A DNA stretch of 17,106 nt from CAZJYI01 sp964550025 (GCA_964550025.1 CAZJYI010000209.1:1-17106); one strand, 5' to 3'; positions 1-6,959 are shown, numbered from the stretch's first letter. The notes: generated by a model from the letters alone, not told the origin. Numbers and translations: made by a program.

Positions 1-340
1 TCGTAATCCCACTCCTCCCCATCACCAATCGCCCCCAAGACCGCGCCGAGGCGATCAGGGCGCGAGAGAGTGCGATTACGATCGGTGAGAATTGCCATTC
101 CACTCCCCAATCGTAATCCCACTCCTCCCCCTCACCAATCGCCCCCAGAGACCGCGCCGAGGCGATTGGGGTGCGAGAGAGTGCGATTACGATCGGTGAG
201 AATTGCCATTCCCCTCCCCAATCGTAATCCCACTCCTCCCCATCACCAATCGCCCCCAGAGACCGCGCCGAGGCGATCGGGGGAGCGAGAGAGTGCGATT
301 ACGATCGGTGAGAATTGCCAATCCACTCCCCAATCCGTCC
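1..340 (+). repeat. Tandem array of ~110-bp double-hairpin repeat (three units)
   Basis: Three units start at about 1, 111 and 222, so the periods are 110 and 111 bp; the third degenerates near 334-340. The window opens inside the array, so it continues to the left. Each unit has two dyads. The first is best in unit 2: CCAATCGCC at 135-143 pairs perfectly with GGCGATTGG at 161-169. The second pairs GTGCGATTACGAT with ATCGTAATCCCAC (12 of 13 positions) at 70-82/110-122 and 181-193/221-233. In the last unit the left arm (293-305) remains but the right arm is lost just before the propeller gene's stop. Open reading frames through the array only translate the repeat and are not genes. The same family recurs at 3719-3825 and 16978-17106. 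No gene lies in 1-355. Confidence 0.9.
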
Positions 341-355
341 CAAAACAACTCGACA

Positions 356-3300
356 TCACTTCGCCGGTCCGAAGCAATGCACTTCCCCGGTTTCGGTGAC
401 GATGAACACGTTGCCGTGCGCCACGGCCATCCCGTCGTAGGCCGGTTTGGCGTCCATTTTGAGTTCGGAGAGCTTGCTGCCGTCCTTCTTCGAGTGGACC
501 CTGAGGTACTGCCCGTCGCTGCCGTCCAATAGTCCCGCTTGTTCGGCGATGGCCTCACGCGTCATCTCGCCGGTTTTGAGAATGTCGGCCGTACCGGCAA
601 CGAGCACCTTGTCCCCGGCCAATGCCATGGCCCTGACATGCAGATCGCAGTCGCTGGACCAGATATAGTTCGGCTTGGCGGCTCCTCCGCCGCGCTTGCG
701 TTTCTTGTCCCCTTTGCTCTTCTCGCCCTTGACCTTCTTCACAGCCGGCGCCGGCTTCGGCGGCGCGGTTGACGCCTTGTACAGGTGTGTCTCGCGCCGT
801 CCGTAGAAACCAAGAGCCGGCGCGGACCTGAAGTCGTTGTCGAGCGCCTTTCGGCCGTAGCCGTAGATGTTCTCGTCGTCACGCACCATGATCCGCCCCG
901 AGAGGTTCGCCTTTCCCGCCCGGGCCCATCCACCGTATGCCGAACCCATCTTCGTACCGTAGTACCAGTAGGTCCTGTGCGCCCAGGTGTCGTCCAGATA
1001 GCCGGCCGTGTTGTGGACATGCGGCTTCAACTCGGCAGGCAACGCGCCTTTGATCGTATCTCCCTCGGGAACGGCATCCAGATGCAGCTGGAAATCCCGC
1101 ATGAAGATTGTCTCGCCGTCACTGGCCAGGATGTCGTTTAGACCGCCGGGGAGGTCGTGGCCGGCATTCGGCTTCTGGTCCCCGGTTACGGGATCTCGGG
1201 AGTAGATTCGCTTCTCCATCAGCTTCTCGCCGGTTTTCGCATCCAGCTTGTAGAGATAGAGACCGTCGTCGACGTAGCTCGATCTCCCGGCGGCGAAGTA
1301 GATTGCCCCATCCTGCGCCAAGACCGAACCGCGCACCGGCCATGGGGATTCGAGTTGACCGTAGATGCTATGCTTGCGGTCGGATTTTGCCGCCCGGAAC
1401 TTCCAGGAGAGCTCGCCGGAACCGGATTCGAGCGCATAGACCCAACCGTCGCGCGACCCGACGTAGGCGGTGTTGCCCACGACCGTCGGCGGCGAGTCAA
1501 TCCTGCCGCCTGCCCGGAACGTCCACGCTACCTTGCCGTCCGACCGTTTGAGCGCATAGAGCGTGTGGGCGTCCATCGCCGCCACGTACACGGTGTCGCC
1601 GGCAACGACGGGACTGGTGACCTTCCCCCCAAGTTCCGCCTTCCACGCGAGCTCGAGGTCGGAACGCACGGTTGATTTCGTCCCGCCACTCCGCCGCGCA
1701 TCCCCCCTGTATGTGGGCCACTGATCGCTGATCACCGACGTGTCCGCCGTAGCCTTGGCGAAGGAGGGCCCCTTGATGAGCATGTTCTCCGGCGTCTGCC
1801 CCGCCAGGGGCGACTTGCTCTTCGGCGAGTAGCCGAAGAAGCCGCTCATCTTGACCTGGATATAGCAGCCACAGGAATGGGGCGGCACGTAGATCAGTCC
1901 GTTGGCCGGCATGATGCCGTACTCGCAGTTGCCGCGCGTGAAGGCGTTCTGCATGGCCAGCTTGCCGTCGAAACTGATCAACTCCACACCGGTCCTGCCC
2001 ATGATGATGTACTTGCTGGTGGCCTTGTTCCTCCAACAGCGGTGATGGTGGGTCCTGGTAAAGGCCGACGCCGTATCCATCTCGCTCTTGATCTCGCCCG
2101 TGCGCACATCGAATGCCTTGGTGAAGTCGGCCGTGTGCCTGCGCGAAGACTTCCCTACGTAGACCAGGTCATTCACGACAAAGCAGTCCATCTGGGCGCC
2201 ATACGCTGCCATCGCATCCGTCGTCCAGAGCTGCCTCCCCGTGTCGGCCGCGAACGCAACCAGCTCGCCCATGATGGAAGTCGCACCCGCGTTGAAACTC
2301 CAGGTGATGTTCTCCTGCTCAACCAGCTCCGTCTCGCCCTGCCCCTTCCCGCCCTTCTTCTGCGTGGGGAGGTTGTCAACCGAGATCACTACGTCCTTGT
2401 AGACAACCAGCGCCGGCGAGAAGTTGGACGGCCGGGACTCGGCGGAGCGACGCAGGGATTTCCACTTCTGCTCGCCACTGTTCCCGTCCAACGCGATGAC
2501 ACAGTTCCGCGACTGGAAGTAGACCCTGTTCGTATCAGCGATCAAGGTGACCGGCAGAACCCCCAAAGTGTCCTTGTCCGTTTTCGCCCATAGGATCTTG
2601 CCCGCCCCCGGGTCCACGGCCATCAAGGTCTTCTGTAGCCCAGGACGCGTCCTGTCCTTGTACATGGACTGGTAGTCCTTCGGCTCGTCCTTGAACGGCA
2701 CCACGACCAGGTAGAGAATGCCGTCCTTGTGGATAATCTCTTCTACGCCCTCCGTGCCTTTGAGTGTGCGGAGTGTCTTTCCGGTTGCCGCGTCGATCAC
2801 CTTCACGGGCTCGCCAAGCCCCAGAGAGGCAAAGAGCCTGTCCCCGGCGGAAACGACGCGTCGGTTCAACTGCGTCGGCCCCGACCTGAATGCGCGCCAG
2901 TGGTCTTCCCACTTGCGAACAGGCCGTCGCCACAAGACGATACCGTTGTAGGCGTCTCTGCAGATGAGGTTCCACTCCGGCGGGTAGTAGAAGTCCTCCG
3001 TCATGCCTTCGTCGAAGATGTAGAAGATCTTGCCATCGCTGGAGACCAGCGAATTCAACGAAGAGAGGCGGTCGTGGCTCCGCGCCCACTTGGGCCCGCC
3101 CTCCCACTGGATGTTGAAAGGGATATCGACAGCGGTATCCGGCGAAACCGCATTGCCCGAGGCATCATAGAGAAAGTGTCCCCAATCGGACGTGTTCTCC
3201 GGTACCGGCTTCTGCATCTTCTCGCCACCGATCACTGCGACGCCTCCCGGTGTCAGAACCCGCAGGATCTCGCCACGCGGCACGCGACACCCTTTGTCGG

Positions 3301-3604
3301 CCACGATCAGGTTGACGGTGTCCGCGATGTATGGCAGCGCCTTGCCGCCGAAGACGTCGACCGAGACCGGGCCGTAGAACCCCTTCTTCGCGACCGCCTC
3401 ACGAGCCGCCATGACCACCTTCCTGTCCGCATCCAGCCCCTGGACAACACCGGCGCCTGTCTTCATCGCCATCAGGGCCGCGGGATCGTCGCAACCGATC
3501 CGCACAACGATCCCCCCATCGACACCGCTTTCCTTCACAATGTTGGCAGACGCCACCTGAACGGCAATGAGAAGTGACAGAATGGAGACGTGTACAGGTT
3601 TCAT
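356..3604 (-). CDS. Secreted PQQ-like beta-propeller protein with degenerate methyltransferase-like N-terminal domain
   Basis: This is a 1082-residue protein. Residues 1-20 look like a signal peptide (ends VASA), so it should act outside the cytoplasm. Residues 30-125 resemble a Rossmann methyltransferase: IGCDD at 36-40 stands where the glycine-rich motif I should be, GLDAD at 56-60, LPYIADTVNLIVAD at 90-103 and EILRVLTPGG at 112-121. The SAM-binding glycines are mostly missing, so activity is doubtful. From about 145 to 610 and from 628 to the end are PQQ/BamB-type blades with repeated Y-A-L/W motifs; the second set opens with WPTYRGDARRSG, typical of this family. A linker at 614-621 carries the FAKATAD motif, and a Lys-rich stretch lies at about 949-976. 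The start is set by a Shine-Dalgarno site; the frame stays open 64 codons further upstream into repeat DNA. The stop is TGA. Ligand and partners are unknown. Confidence 0.9.
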   Translation of the reverse strand: MKPVHVSILSLLIAVQVASANIVKESGVDGGIVVRIGCDDPAALMAMKTGAGVVQGLDADRKVVMAAREAVAKKGFYGPVSVDVFGGKALPYIADTVNLIVADKGCRVPRGEILRVLTPGGVAVIGGEKMQKPVPENTSDWGHFLYDASGNAVSPDTAVDIPFNIQWEGGPKWARSHDRLSSLNSLVSSDGKIFYIFDEGMTEDFYYPPEWNLICRDAYNGIVLWRRPVRKWEDHWRAFRSGPTQLNRRVVSAGDRLFASLGLGEPVKVIDAATGKTLRTLKGTEGVEEIIHKDGILYLVVVPFKDEPKDYQSMYKDRTRPGLQKTLMAVDPGAGKILWAKTDKDTLGVLPVTLIADTNRVYFQSRNCVIALDGNSGEQKWKSLRRSAESRPSNFSPALVVYKDVVISVDNLPTQKKGGKGQGETELVEQENITWSFNAGATSIMGELVAFAADTGRQLWTTDAMAAYGAQMDCFVVNDLVYVGKSSRRHTADFTKAFDVRTGEIKSEMDTASAFTRTHHHRCWRNKATSKYIIMGRTGVELISFDGKLAMQNAFTRGNCEYGIMPANGLIYVPPHSCGCYIQVKMSGFFGYSPKSKSPLAGQTPENMLIKGPSFAKATADTSVISDQWPTYRGDARRSGGTKSTVRSDLELAWKAELGGKVTSPVVAGDTVYVAAMDAHTLYALKRSDGKVAWTFRAGGRIDSPPTVVGNTAYVGSRDGWVYALESGSGELSWKFRAAKSDRKHSIYGQLESPWPVRGSVLAQDGAIYFAAGRSSYVDDGLYLYKLDAKTGEKLMEKRIYSRDPVTGDQKPNAGHDLPGGLNDILASDGETIFMRDFQLHLDAVPEGDTIKGALPAELKPHVHNTAGYLDDTWAHRTYWYYGTKMGSAYGGWARAGKANLSGRIMVRDDENIYGYGRKALDNDFRSAPALGFYGRRETHLYKASTAPPKPAPAVKKVKGEKSKGDKKRKRGGGAAKPNYIWSSDCDLHVRAMALAGDKVLVAGTADILKTGEMTREAIAEQAGLLDGSDGQYLRVHSKKDGSKLSELKMDAKPAYDGMAVAHGNVFIVTETGEVHCFGPAK
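1742..1765 (-). repeat. In-frame FAKATAD-type short repeat in the propeller gene
   Basis: On the minus strand these bases encode SFAKATAD (about residues 614-621), between the first propeller block and the WPTYRGD start of the second. I recall the phrase FAKATAD, and its shifted-frame reading LRQGYGG, as a short dispersed element in many predicted proteins from uncultured bacteria, usually at domain linkers. The sequence shows only one copy here. Its identity as a mobile repeat is from memory and not checked. Confidence 0.45.
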
Positions 3605-3606
3605 GG

Positions 3607-3615
3607 TCCTCCCTC
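3607..3615 (-). promoter_or_regulatory. Ribosome binding site fixing the start of the propeller gene
   Basis: The minus strand reads GAGGGAGGA two bases before the ATG at 3604, so the GGAGG core lies close to it. It chooses this ATG, followed by a clear signal peptide, over in-frame starts further upstream that would translate repeat DNA. Confidence 0.75.
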
Positions 3616-3718
3616 GACTGGCTGATCGTTGATTCCGACCGTTAAGAACACCGCGCTCTTTTCTACAGGCAGGTGCGTCCAAATACAACCCGATACGAAC
3701 AGAGAATCCAAGAAAGGC

Positions 3719-3825
3719 CCCCCGACGATCGGGGAGCGAGAGAGTGCGATTATGATCGGGGAAAACTGCCATTCCCCTCCCCAATCTTAATCCCACTCGT
3801 CCCCATCACCAATCGTCCCGAGATC
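3719..3825 (+). repeat. Single diverged copy of the ~110-bp double-hairpin repeat
   Basis: It shares the GAGAGAGTGCGATTA core and the downstream CCATTCCCCTCCCCAATC segment with the array at 1-340. A compact dyad opens it (CCCCGA at 3720-3725, TCGGGG at 3729-3734). The second dyad, GATTATGAT at 3748-3756 with ATCTTAATC at 3784-3792, has one mismatched pair. It lies in the same orientation as the other loci. Confidence 0.85.
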
Positions 3826-3831
3826 GACCCC

Positions 3832-3857
3832 GTAGCGCCGGCTTTCCAGCCGGTGAC
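3832..3857 (+). repeat. GTAG-headed REP-like hairpin, GCCGGC class
   Basis: GTAG is followed by CGCCGGCT, the loop TTCC and AGCCGGT. The stem GCCGGCT/AGCCGGT has six Watson-Crick pairs plus one G-T. Closely related copies lie at 5302-5326, 15995-16020 and 16022-16046. Confidence 0.8.
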
Positions 3858-3859
3858 AA

Positions 3860-3890
3860 GTAGCGCCCCGCTCCCGCGGGGTGCTTCTAC
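3860..3890 (+). repeat. GTAG-headed REP-like hairpin, GCCCCGC class
   Basis: GTAG overlaps the stem AGCGCCCCGC (3862-3871), with loop TCCC and right arm GCGGGGTGCT (3876-3885): nine Watson-Crick pairs and one G-T. It follows the previous hairpin in the same orientation. A related copy lies inverted at 5413-5436. Confidence 0.8.
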
Positions 3891-3962
3891 CCGCGCACCC
3901 GCCGCTTCCCCCGTCCACGCAAATCCCTTGCCGCCACTACCGCATTCTGCCAACATGCCCCC

Positions 3963-4877
3963 ATGCACGCGCGTCCTCATATCCCCCTGGCCGTTCTCTT
4001 CCTCCTCTGCGCGTGCATCGCAACCGTCGCCGCCCTGCCGCCAGACGAATTGGACATCCTGCTCCATCACTCTCCCTCCGCCTCGTGGCGTGGGGCGAGC
4101 TTGTATGTCGACGCCTCCCGGGACGAGAGCAACGCACTGCCGGCGGTCGTTGAGTCGGAGAACGCGCTGGTCTTCGAGCCGTTCAGCACGCTTCGCCACC
4201 CCATCATCCTCGATGAGCACAGAGCCGGCGGCAGCGGATATACCCGGCTCTGGATCGACCTCGACGGCGACGGCTCGCTGGCCACGAACGAGTACTGCGA
4301 CCTTGACTCGGTCCACCCCAGGTACGGCGAGATCACGAATTTCACCGCCGTCATCGAAGACGGCGGTCATCGACATGCCGTCGCGTTCAGAGGCCACCAC
4401 ATGAACTTCCACGACCGGGAACTGCGCCTGATGTCGATGGCGACCTACACCGGCACCGTGCACGCCGGCAGCCGGGCGTTTTCCATCACTGTGCAGGACG
4501 GCAATGGCGATGGTCTGTTGATCGACGACACGTTCGAACACCCGGACATCCCGGCCCGCGTCCTGCTGCGCCCCGACGATACCAATCTCTTGCACTCGCG
4601 CTCGCGGGGGCCGTTTTTGTCGCCCGCCGGCCCTGGCGGCACTGGAAGAAGACCGGCCGCACGTGGCTCTGGCTCTTGGTGGTCATCGCCGTGTTTCTCC
4701 ACTTCCTGGCCCCCTTGCTCGGCAATGTCTTCGAGGGCCTCGCGGCCCTTGCCGGCGGGGAGCTGCTGGCCGTGGCGGCAACACTGTGGTCCGCGTGCAA
4801 GTTCCGCACGCGCAACCGCACGGCGCTCTTCGTCCTCGCCTTCGCATTGTGCACGATACCGTTGTGCCTCACCATGA
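3963..4877 (+). CDS. Frameshifted secreted/membrane protein, N-terminal part (family not recognised)
   Basis: The frame opens with a signal peptide (MHARPHIPLAVLFLLCACIA, followed by TVAALP). An extracytoplasmic domain of about 180 residues follows. It has two acidic loops like calcium sites: DLDGDGSLATNE (about residues 99-110) and DGNGDGLLID (about 179-188). The genuine coding sequence in this frame probably ends near base 4600. Beyond it the translation turns Arg/Ser/Pro-rich, while the -1 frame becomes strongly hydrophobic and continues as the membrane part ending at 5305. I therefore read 3963-5305 as one gene of about 447 codons carrying a one-base deletion or a sequencing error. I see no clear Shine-Dalgarno site. 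Function is unknown; a sensor or surface role is only a guess. Confidence 0.65.
   Translation: MHARPHIPLAVLFLLCACIATVAALPPDELDILLHHSPSASWRGASLYVDASRDESNALPAVVESENALVFEPFSTLRHPIILDEHRAGGSGYTRLWIDLDGDGSLATNEYCDLDSVHPRYGEITNFTAVIEDGGHRHAVAFRGHHMNFHDRELRLMSMATYTGTVHAGSRAFSITVQDGNGDGLLIDDTFEHPDIPARVLLRPDDTNLLHSRSRGPFLSPAGPGGTGRRPAARGSGSWWSSPCFSTSWPPCSAMSSRASRPLPAGSCWPWRQHCGPRASSARATARRSSSSPSHCARYRCASP
4563..4610 (+). other. Probable frameshift site
   Basis: The reading frame appears to change here from the frame of 3963 to the frame of 5303. In the second frame the DNA encodes LALALAGAVFVARRPWRHW, a hydrophobic stretch then basic residues, as expected for a membrane segment after the secreted domain. 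One extra base between about 4575 and 4610 would join the two parts. A G5 run lies at 4606-4610. CGG GGG CCG TTT TTG does not form a classical -1 slippery heptamer, so an indel is likelier than programmed frameshifting. Confidence 0.6.
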
Positions 4878-5305
4878 CGCTTGCATACAACGAGTGGGGC
4901 ATGTTCGGGATGTTCCTCATGGCCTCCGCTCTTTTCTCCGCCTACTGCGTGCTCGTCGCCGCGCTCGGTTTCGTTGCCGTCCGCCGGACGTTTTCCGGCG
5001 GCAGATTTCTCCTGGGCATGACGCTCGCATTGCCGTGTGTCGGAGGCTGCGTCGCCCTTGTGGCGGGCCTCATCCCGGGCATGTCCGTGGGATGGGAGAG
5101 TATTCTACCGCTCATCATCATGCCCCTGCCCTACCTGGTATCCCTGCAACTGTACGCCGTCTTCAACCGGGCGTGCCGGGAGGGGCTGATTCGGGCGCTG
5201 GGACTTGACCGGGGCACGGCCGGGCCGCCGTCGCGTGAAGACGGGCCGGGAATCGGGGACGAGGAGGGGCACGGTGGGATGGCAGAGCGCAAGATGCGCC
5301 CGTAG
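4676..5305 (+). CDS. Frameshifted secreted/membrane protein, C-terminal polytopic membrane part
   Basis: The listed start is only the first possible start codon in this frame, a TTG inside a hydrophobic segment; the real coding sequence probably enters from the upstream frame near 4584. Six hydrophobic segments can be read: LWLLVVIAVFLHFLAPLLG, GELLAVAATLWSAC, ALFVLAFALCTIPLCLTMTL, GMFLMASALFSAYCVLVAAL, FLLGMTLALPCVGGCVALVA and ILPLIIMPLPYLVSLQLYAV. A seventh may lie just upstream. The tail is hydrophilic and Gly/Asp/Glu-rich. I do not recognise the family. The stop codon TAG (5303-5305) lies inside the GTAG head of a REP-like hairpin, so the last residues may derive from repeat-adjacent sequence. 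Confidence 0.6.
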   Translation: MVVIAVFLHFLAPLLGNVFEGLAALAGGELLAVAATLWSACKFRTRNRTALFVLAFALCTIPLCLTMTLAYNEWGMFGMFLMASALFSAYCVLVAALGFVAVRRTFSGGRFLLGMTLALPCVGGCVALVAGLIPGMSVGWESILPLIIMPLPYLVSLQLYAVFNRACREGLIRALGLDRGTAGPPSREDGPGIGDEEGHGGMAERKMRP

Positions 5306-5326
5306 CGCCGGCTTTCAGCCGGTGAA
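5302..5326 (+). repeat. GTAG-headed REP-like hairpin overlapping a stop codon
   Basis: GTAG at 5302-5305 contains the TAG stop of the upstream gene. The stem GCCGGCT/AGCCGGT with loop TTC follows at once. An mRNA 3' end hairpin or terminator role is possible, but there is no T tract. Confidence 0.8.
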
Positions 5327-5331
5327 CCGTC

Positions 5332-5353
5332 CCGCCGGCTTTCCTGCCGGCGG
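5332..5353 (+). repeat. GC-rich palindrome related to the GCCGGC class
   Basis: CCGCCGGC (5332-5339) pairs perfectly with GCCGGCGG (5346-5353) around the loop TTTCCT. The loop resembles that of the neighbouring REP-like units, but the GTAG head is absent. Confidence 0.7.
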
Positions 5354-5383
5354 CGTCTGGATCACGGGGTATCACGGCCGAAT

Positions 5384-5405
5384 GGGCCGGCTGGAAAGCC
5401 GGCCC
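5384..5405 (-). repeat. Nine-pair palindrome of the GCCGGC class, inverted
   Basis: GGGCCGGCT (5384-5392) pairs perfectly with AGCCGGCCC (5397-5405) around GGAA. The minus strand gives the TTCC loop of the 3832 copy, so the element is inverted. No GTAG head is present. Confidence 0.7.
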
Positions 5406-5412
5406 CACCAGT

Positions 5413-5436
5413 CACCCCGCAGGAGCGGGGCGCTAC
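5413..5436 (-). repeat. GTAG-headed REP-like hairpin overlapping a stop codon
   Basis: The minus strand starts with GTAG (5436-5433), then GCCCCGC, the loop TCCT and GCGGGGT. The TAG is the stop codon of the pectate-lyase-like gene. It is a variant of the 3860-3890 unit. With 5302-5326 it brackets the gap between two convergent genes, each GTAG head facing its gene. Confidence 0.8.
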
Positions 5437-6854
5437 TTTACCGCGATGTACTCCGCCAGCGTCTCCAGGTTCCGGGCGAACGTTGCGCACCGGATGACGC
5501 GCGCTGTCGGGTCGGCTTTGCCGTGGTACCTGAGTTTTCCCTCCTCAACCCACGCACCGCGTTCGTCGAGTGCGGCAGCAATGGCCATGGCCCGCTTCTC
5601 GAGGCTGGGCGACCGTTTCGGCAAGGGCCGGGTGCCGGCCGCCCGCGGTCGTGCCCCCGCCGCACTGATCTTCCGGAACCGCCGTTCGACGCTGTCGGTC
5701 CAATCGTCGATCTTGAACGCGTAGTGCGTGGGCATCCGGCTATCGTCGTGGGTGAGCTTGTAGTCCCGCGTGAAATAGAGCGGCTTGTTCGTGTGCAGCT
5801 CGTAGAATCGAGCCAGTTTGCCGTCAGGAAGGCGCGAACGCCTGTAGTACGCCAGGGCGCGCGGGATCGGCTCGAGCCATTTTCGGTTACCCGTGCGCTC
5901 GTACAGATCCATCAACGTCGTCAACACACCCTTCGACTCCCCGCCCGAGATGGACGGCGGTTCGAACTTGCGTGCCCACATCGGCTGCATGTCGTAGTTG
6001 TATTGCTGTGCCCACCCCGGCTGCGGCTCCGGTAGCTGCGCCAACAGCAGAAACTCGCCCCCATTCAGAGCGGCTTTCTTGTAGCGCTCCTCCTGGTAGA
6101 TCTCCGCGGCTTCGAGCAGGACGGGCAGCAGGTCGGCCACGAGGTTGTCGTTCAGCGTGGGGCGATACCAGTACTGGCAGTGCCCCGGATACTCGGGCGG
6201 CCATTCCTTCGGGAAAGCGGCTTTCCTTGGCGGACAGCTCCCCGGGTCGACCCCGGGATCGAATGCCTGCGACCAAGCCCCGCAGCCGAATTGATAGCGA
6301 AGCAGCGCCTGCAGGGCATACTCGACGGCCTCGTGAATCTCTGCGTTCTTGAATGCGAGCGCACGGTCGACACGCATGAGGTGCAGCAACGCCGCCTGTG
6401 TCGTGTTATCGTCAAGCGTGGAGTGGTCCCGGGCCTTCTTGCTTTTTGGCTTTCCATCCACGCGGAAAGCATGTCGTTTGCGTTGCGCGGGATCGAATTC
6501 GACGCGGTAGGTCCATCCGCCGGAATGCAGTTGCCCCTTCACGAGCGCCCGCGCAGCGTCCACGGCGCCGTCCAGGCACGTTCTTTCCCCTGTCAATTCG
6601 TACGCCCTGAGCATGGCGAGGCCCACGGTCGGGGTGCCCGGCGGCTGAACCCAGACCGTCCTCTCTCCCGCTTTGCCCTCCCCTTCCCGTTTCGTCAGAT
6701 CGGCACTGTACTGCCACAGGTAGCCGCCTTCGGTGGCGACCTCATTGCGGAAAAAACCCATCGCCTTGCGCAGGGCGGTGCGAGCGCGGGGATCGGGCGG
6801 GGCGGCGGATGCGGCGGCGGCCAGTGCGAGTAGAACCGGCAAGTGGTACTTCAT
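5433..6854 (-). CDS. Secreted pectate-lyase-like protein (PL10/Pec_lyase family)
   Basis: A 473-residue protein. Residues 1-17 form a signal peptide (ends AASA), so it is exported. Repeated helical motifs (GGYLWQYSADL, QPPGTPTVGLAMLRAYELTG, GGWTYRVEFDP) and HSTLDDNTTQAALLHLMRV at about 145-163 fit an alpha/alpha-barrel lyase. LARFYELHTNKPLYFTRD at about 344-361 resembles the conserved C-terminal WARFYEIGTNRPIF-type motif of the pectic acid lyase family. Family members cleave polygalacturonate by beta-elimination; the substrate here is inferred. A basic Arg/Pro linker lies at about 395-420, before a C-terminal segment. The minus strand has AGGAGGA five bases before the ATG, supporting the start. 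The gene is convergent with the frameshifted membrane gene and its stop TAG lies in a repeat head. Another alpha/alpha-barrel glycan-active enzyme cannot be excluded. Confidence 0.75.
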   Translation of the reverse strand: MKYHLPVLLALAAAASAAPPDPRARTALRKAMGFFRNEVATEGGYLWQYSADLTKREGEGKAGERTVWVQPPGTPTVGLAMLRAYELTGERTCLDGAVDAARALVKGQLHSGGWTYRVEFDPAQRKRHAFRVDGKPKSKKARDHSTLDDNTTQAALLHLMRVDRALAFKNAEIHEAVEYALQALLRYQFGCGAWSQAFDPGVDPGSCPPRKAAFPKEWPPEYPGHCQYWYRPTLNDNLVADLLPVLLEAAEIYQEERYKKAALNGGEFLLLAQLPEPQPGWAQQYNYDMQPMWARKFEPPSISGGESKGVLTTLMDLYERTGNRKWLEPIPRALAYYRRSRLPDGKLARFYELHTNKPLYFTRDYKLTHDDSRMPTHYAFKIDDWTDSVERRFRKISAAGARPRAAGTRPLPKRSPSLEKRAMAIAAALDERGAWVEEGKLRYHGKADPTARVIRCATFARNLETLAEYIAVK

Positions 6855-6915
6855 GGCAGTCCTCCTGTGATCCGCAGCATCGCCGATCGGGCACCGGATT
6901 GCCAGAGCGATTTCG

Positions 6916-6944
6916 GGATCGGAACACTTGGCGCGTTCCGCTAC
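6916..6944 (-). repeat. GTAG-headed REP-like hairpin, GGAACGC class (left unit of triad 1)
   Basis: The minus strand reads GTAGCGGAACGC, a GCCAA loop, GTGTTCC and GATCC. The stem GGAACGC/GTGTTCC has one G-T pair. It lies in the intergenic region upstream of both divergent genes. Confidence 0.8.
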
Positions 6945-6959
6945 ACGGGCGCAGCAAAA

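Larger units (their letters stand above)
3605..3962. other. Intergenic region between divergent genes
   Basis: This 358-base gap holds the ribosome binding site of the propeller gene (3607-3615), about 100 bases of unique DNA (3616-3718), one copy of the ~110-bp repeat (3719-3825) and two GTAG-headed hairpins (3832-3890). About 70 bases of leader to the plus-strand gene follow. I saw no convincing sigma-70 promoter for either gene. Confidence 0.7.

Noticed and set aside
1..340. CRISPR array
   Set aside because: The whole 110-bp unit repeats almost identically; there are no short repeats separated by unique spacers, and no cas genes are present.
70..399. Plus-strand open frame encoding repeated ERVRLRSVRIA-type peptide
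   Set aside because: It is translation of the tandem repeat, which stays open because the unit is close to a multiple of three. It lacks a ribosome binding site and runs into the opposite gene's end.
2729..3577. 282-residue plus-strand open frame in the propeller gene
   Set aside because: Antisense shadow of a gene with clear domain content and ribosome binding site; no family recognised.
3750..4595. 281-residue minus-strand open frame opposite the frameshifted gene
   Set aside because: It begins over a signal-peptide-bearing plus-strand gene and ends within repeat DNA. Its composition is unremarkable and the plus strand has signal peptide and membrane segments.
4600..4622. Programmed -1 frameshift at CGG GGG CCG TTT TTG
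   Set aside because: It does not fit the X XXY YYZ slippery pattern in the zero frame, and the hydrophobic character of the -1 frame begins before this site. An indel is simpler.
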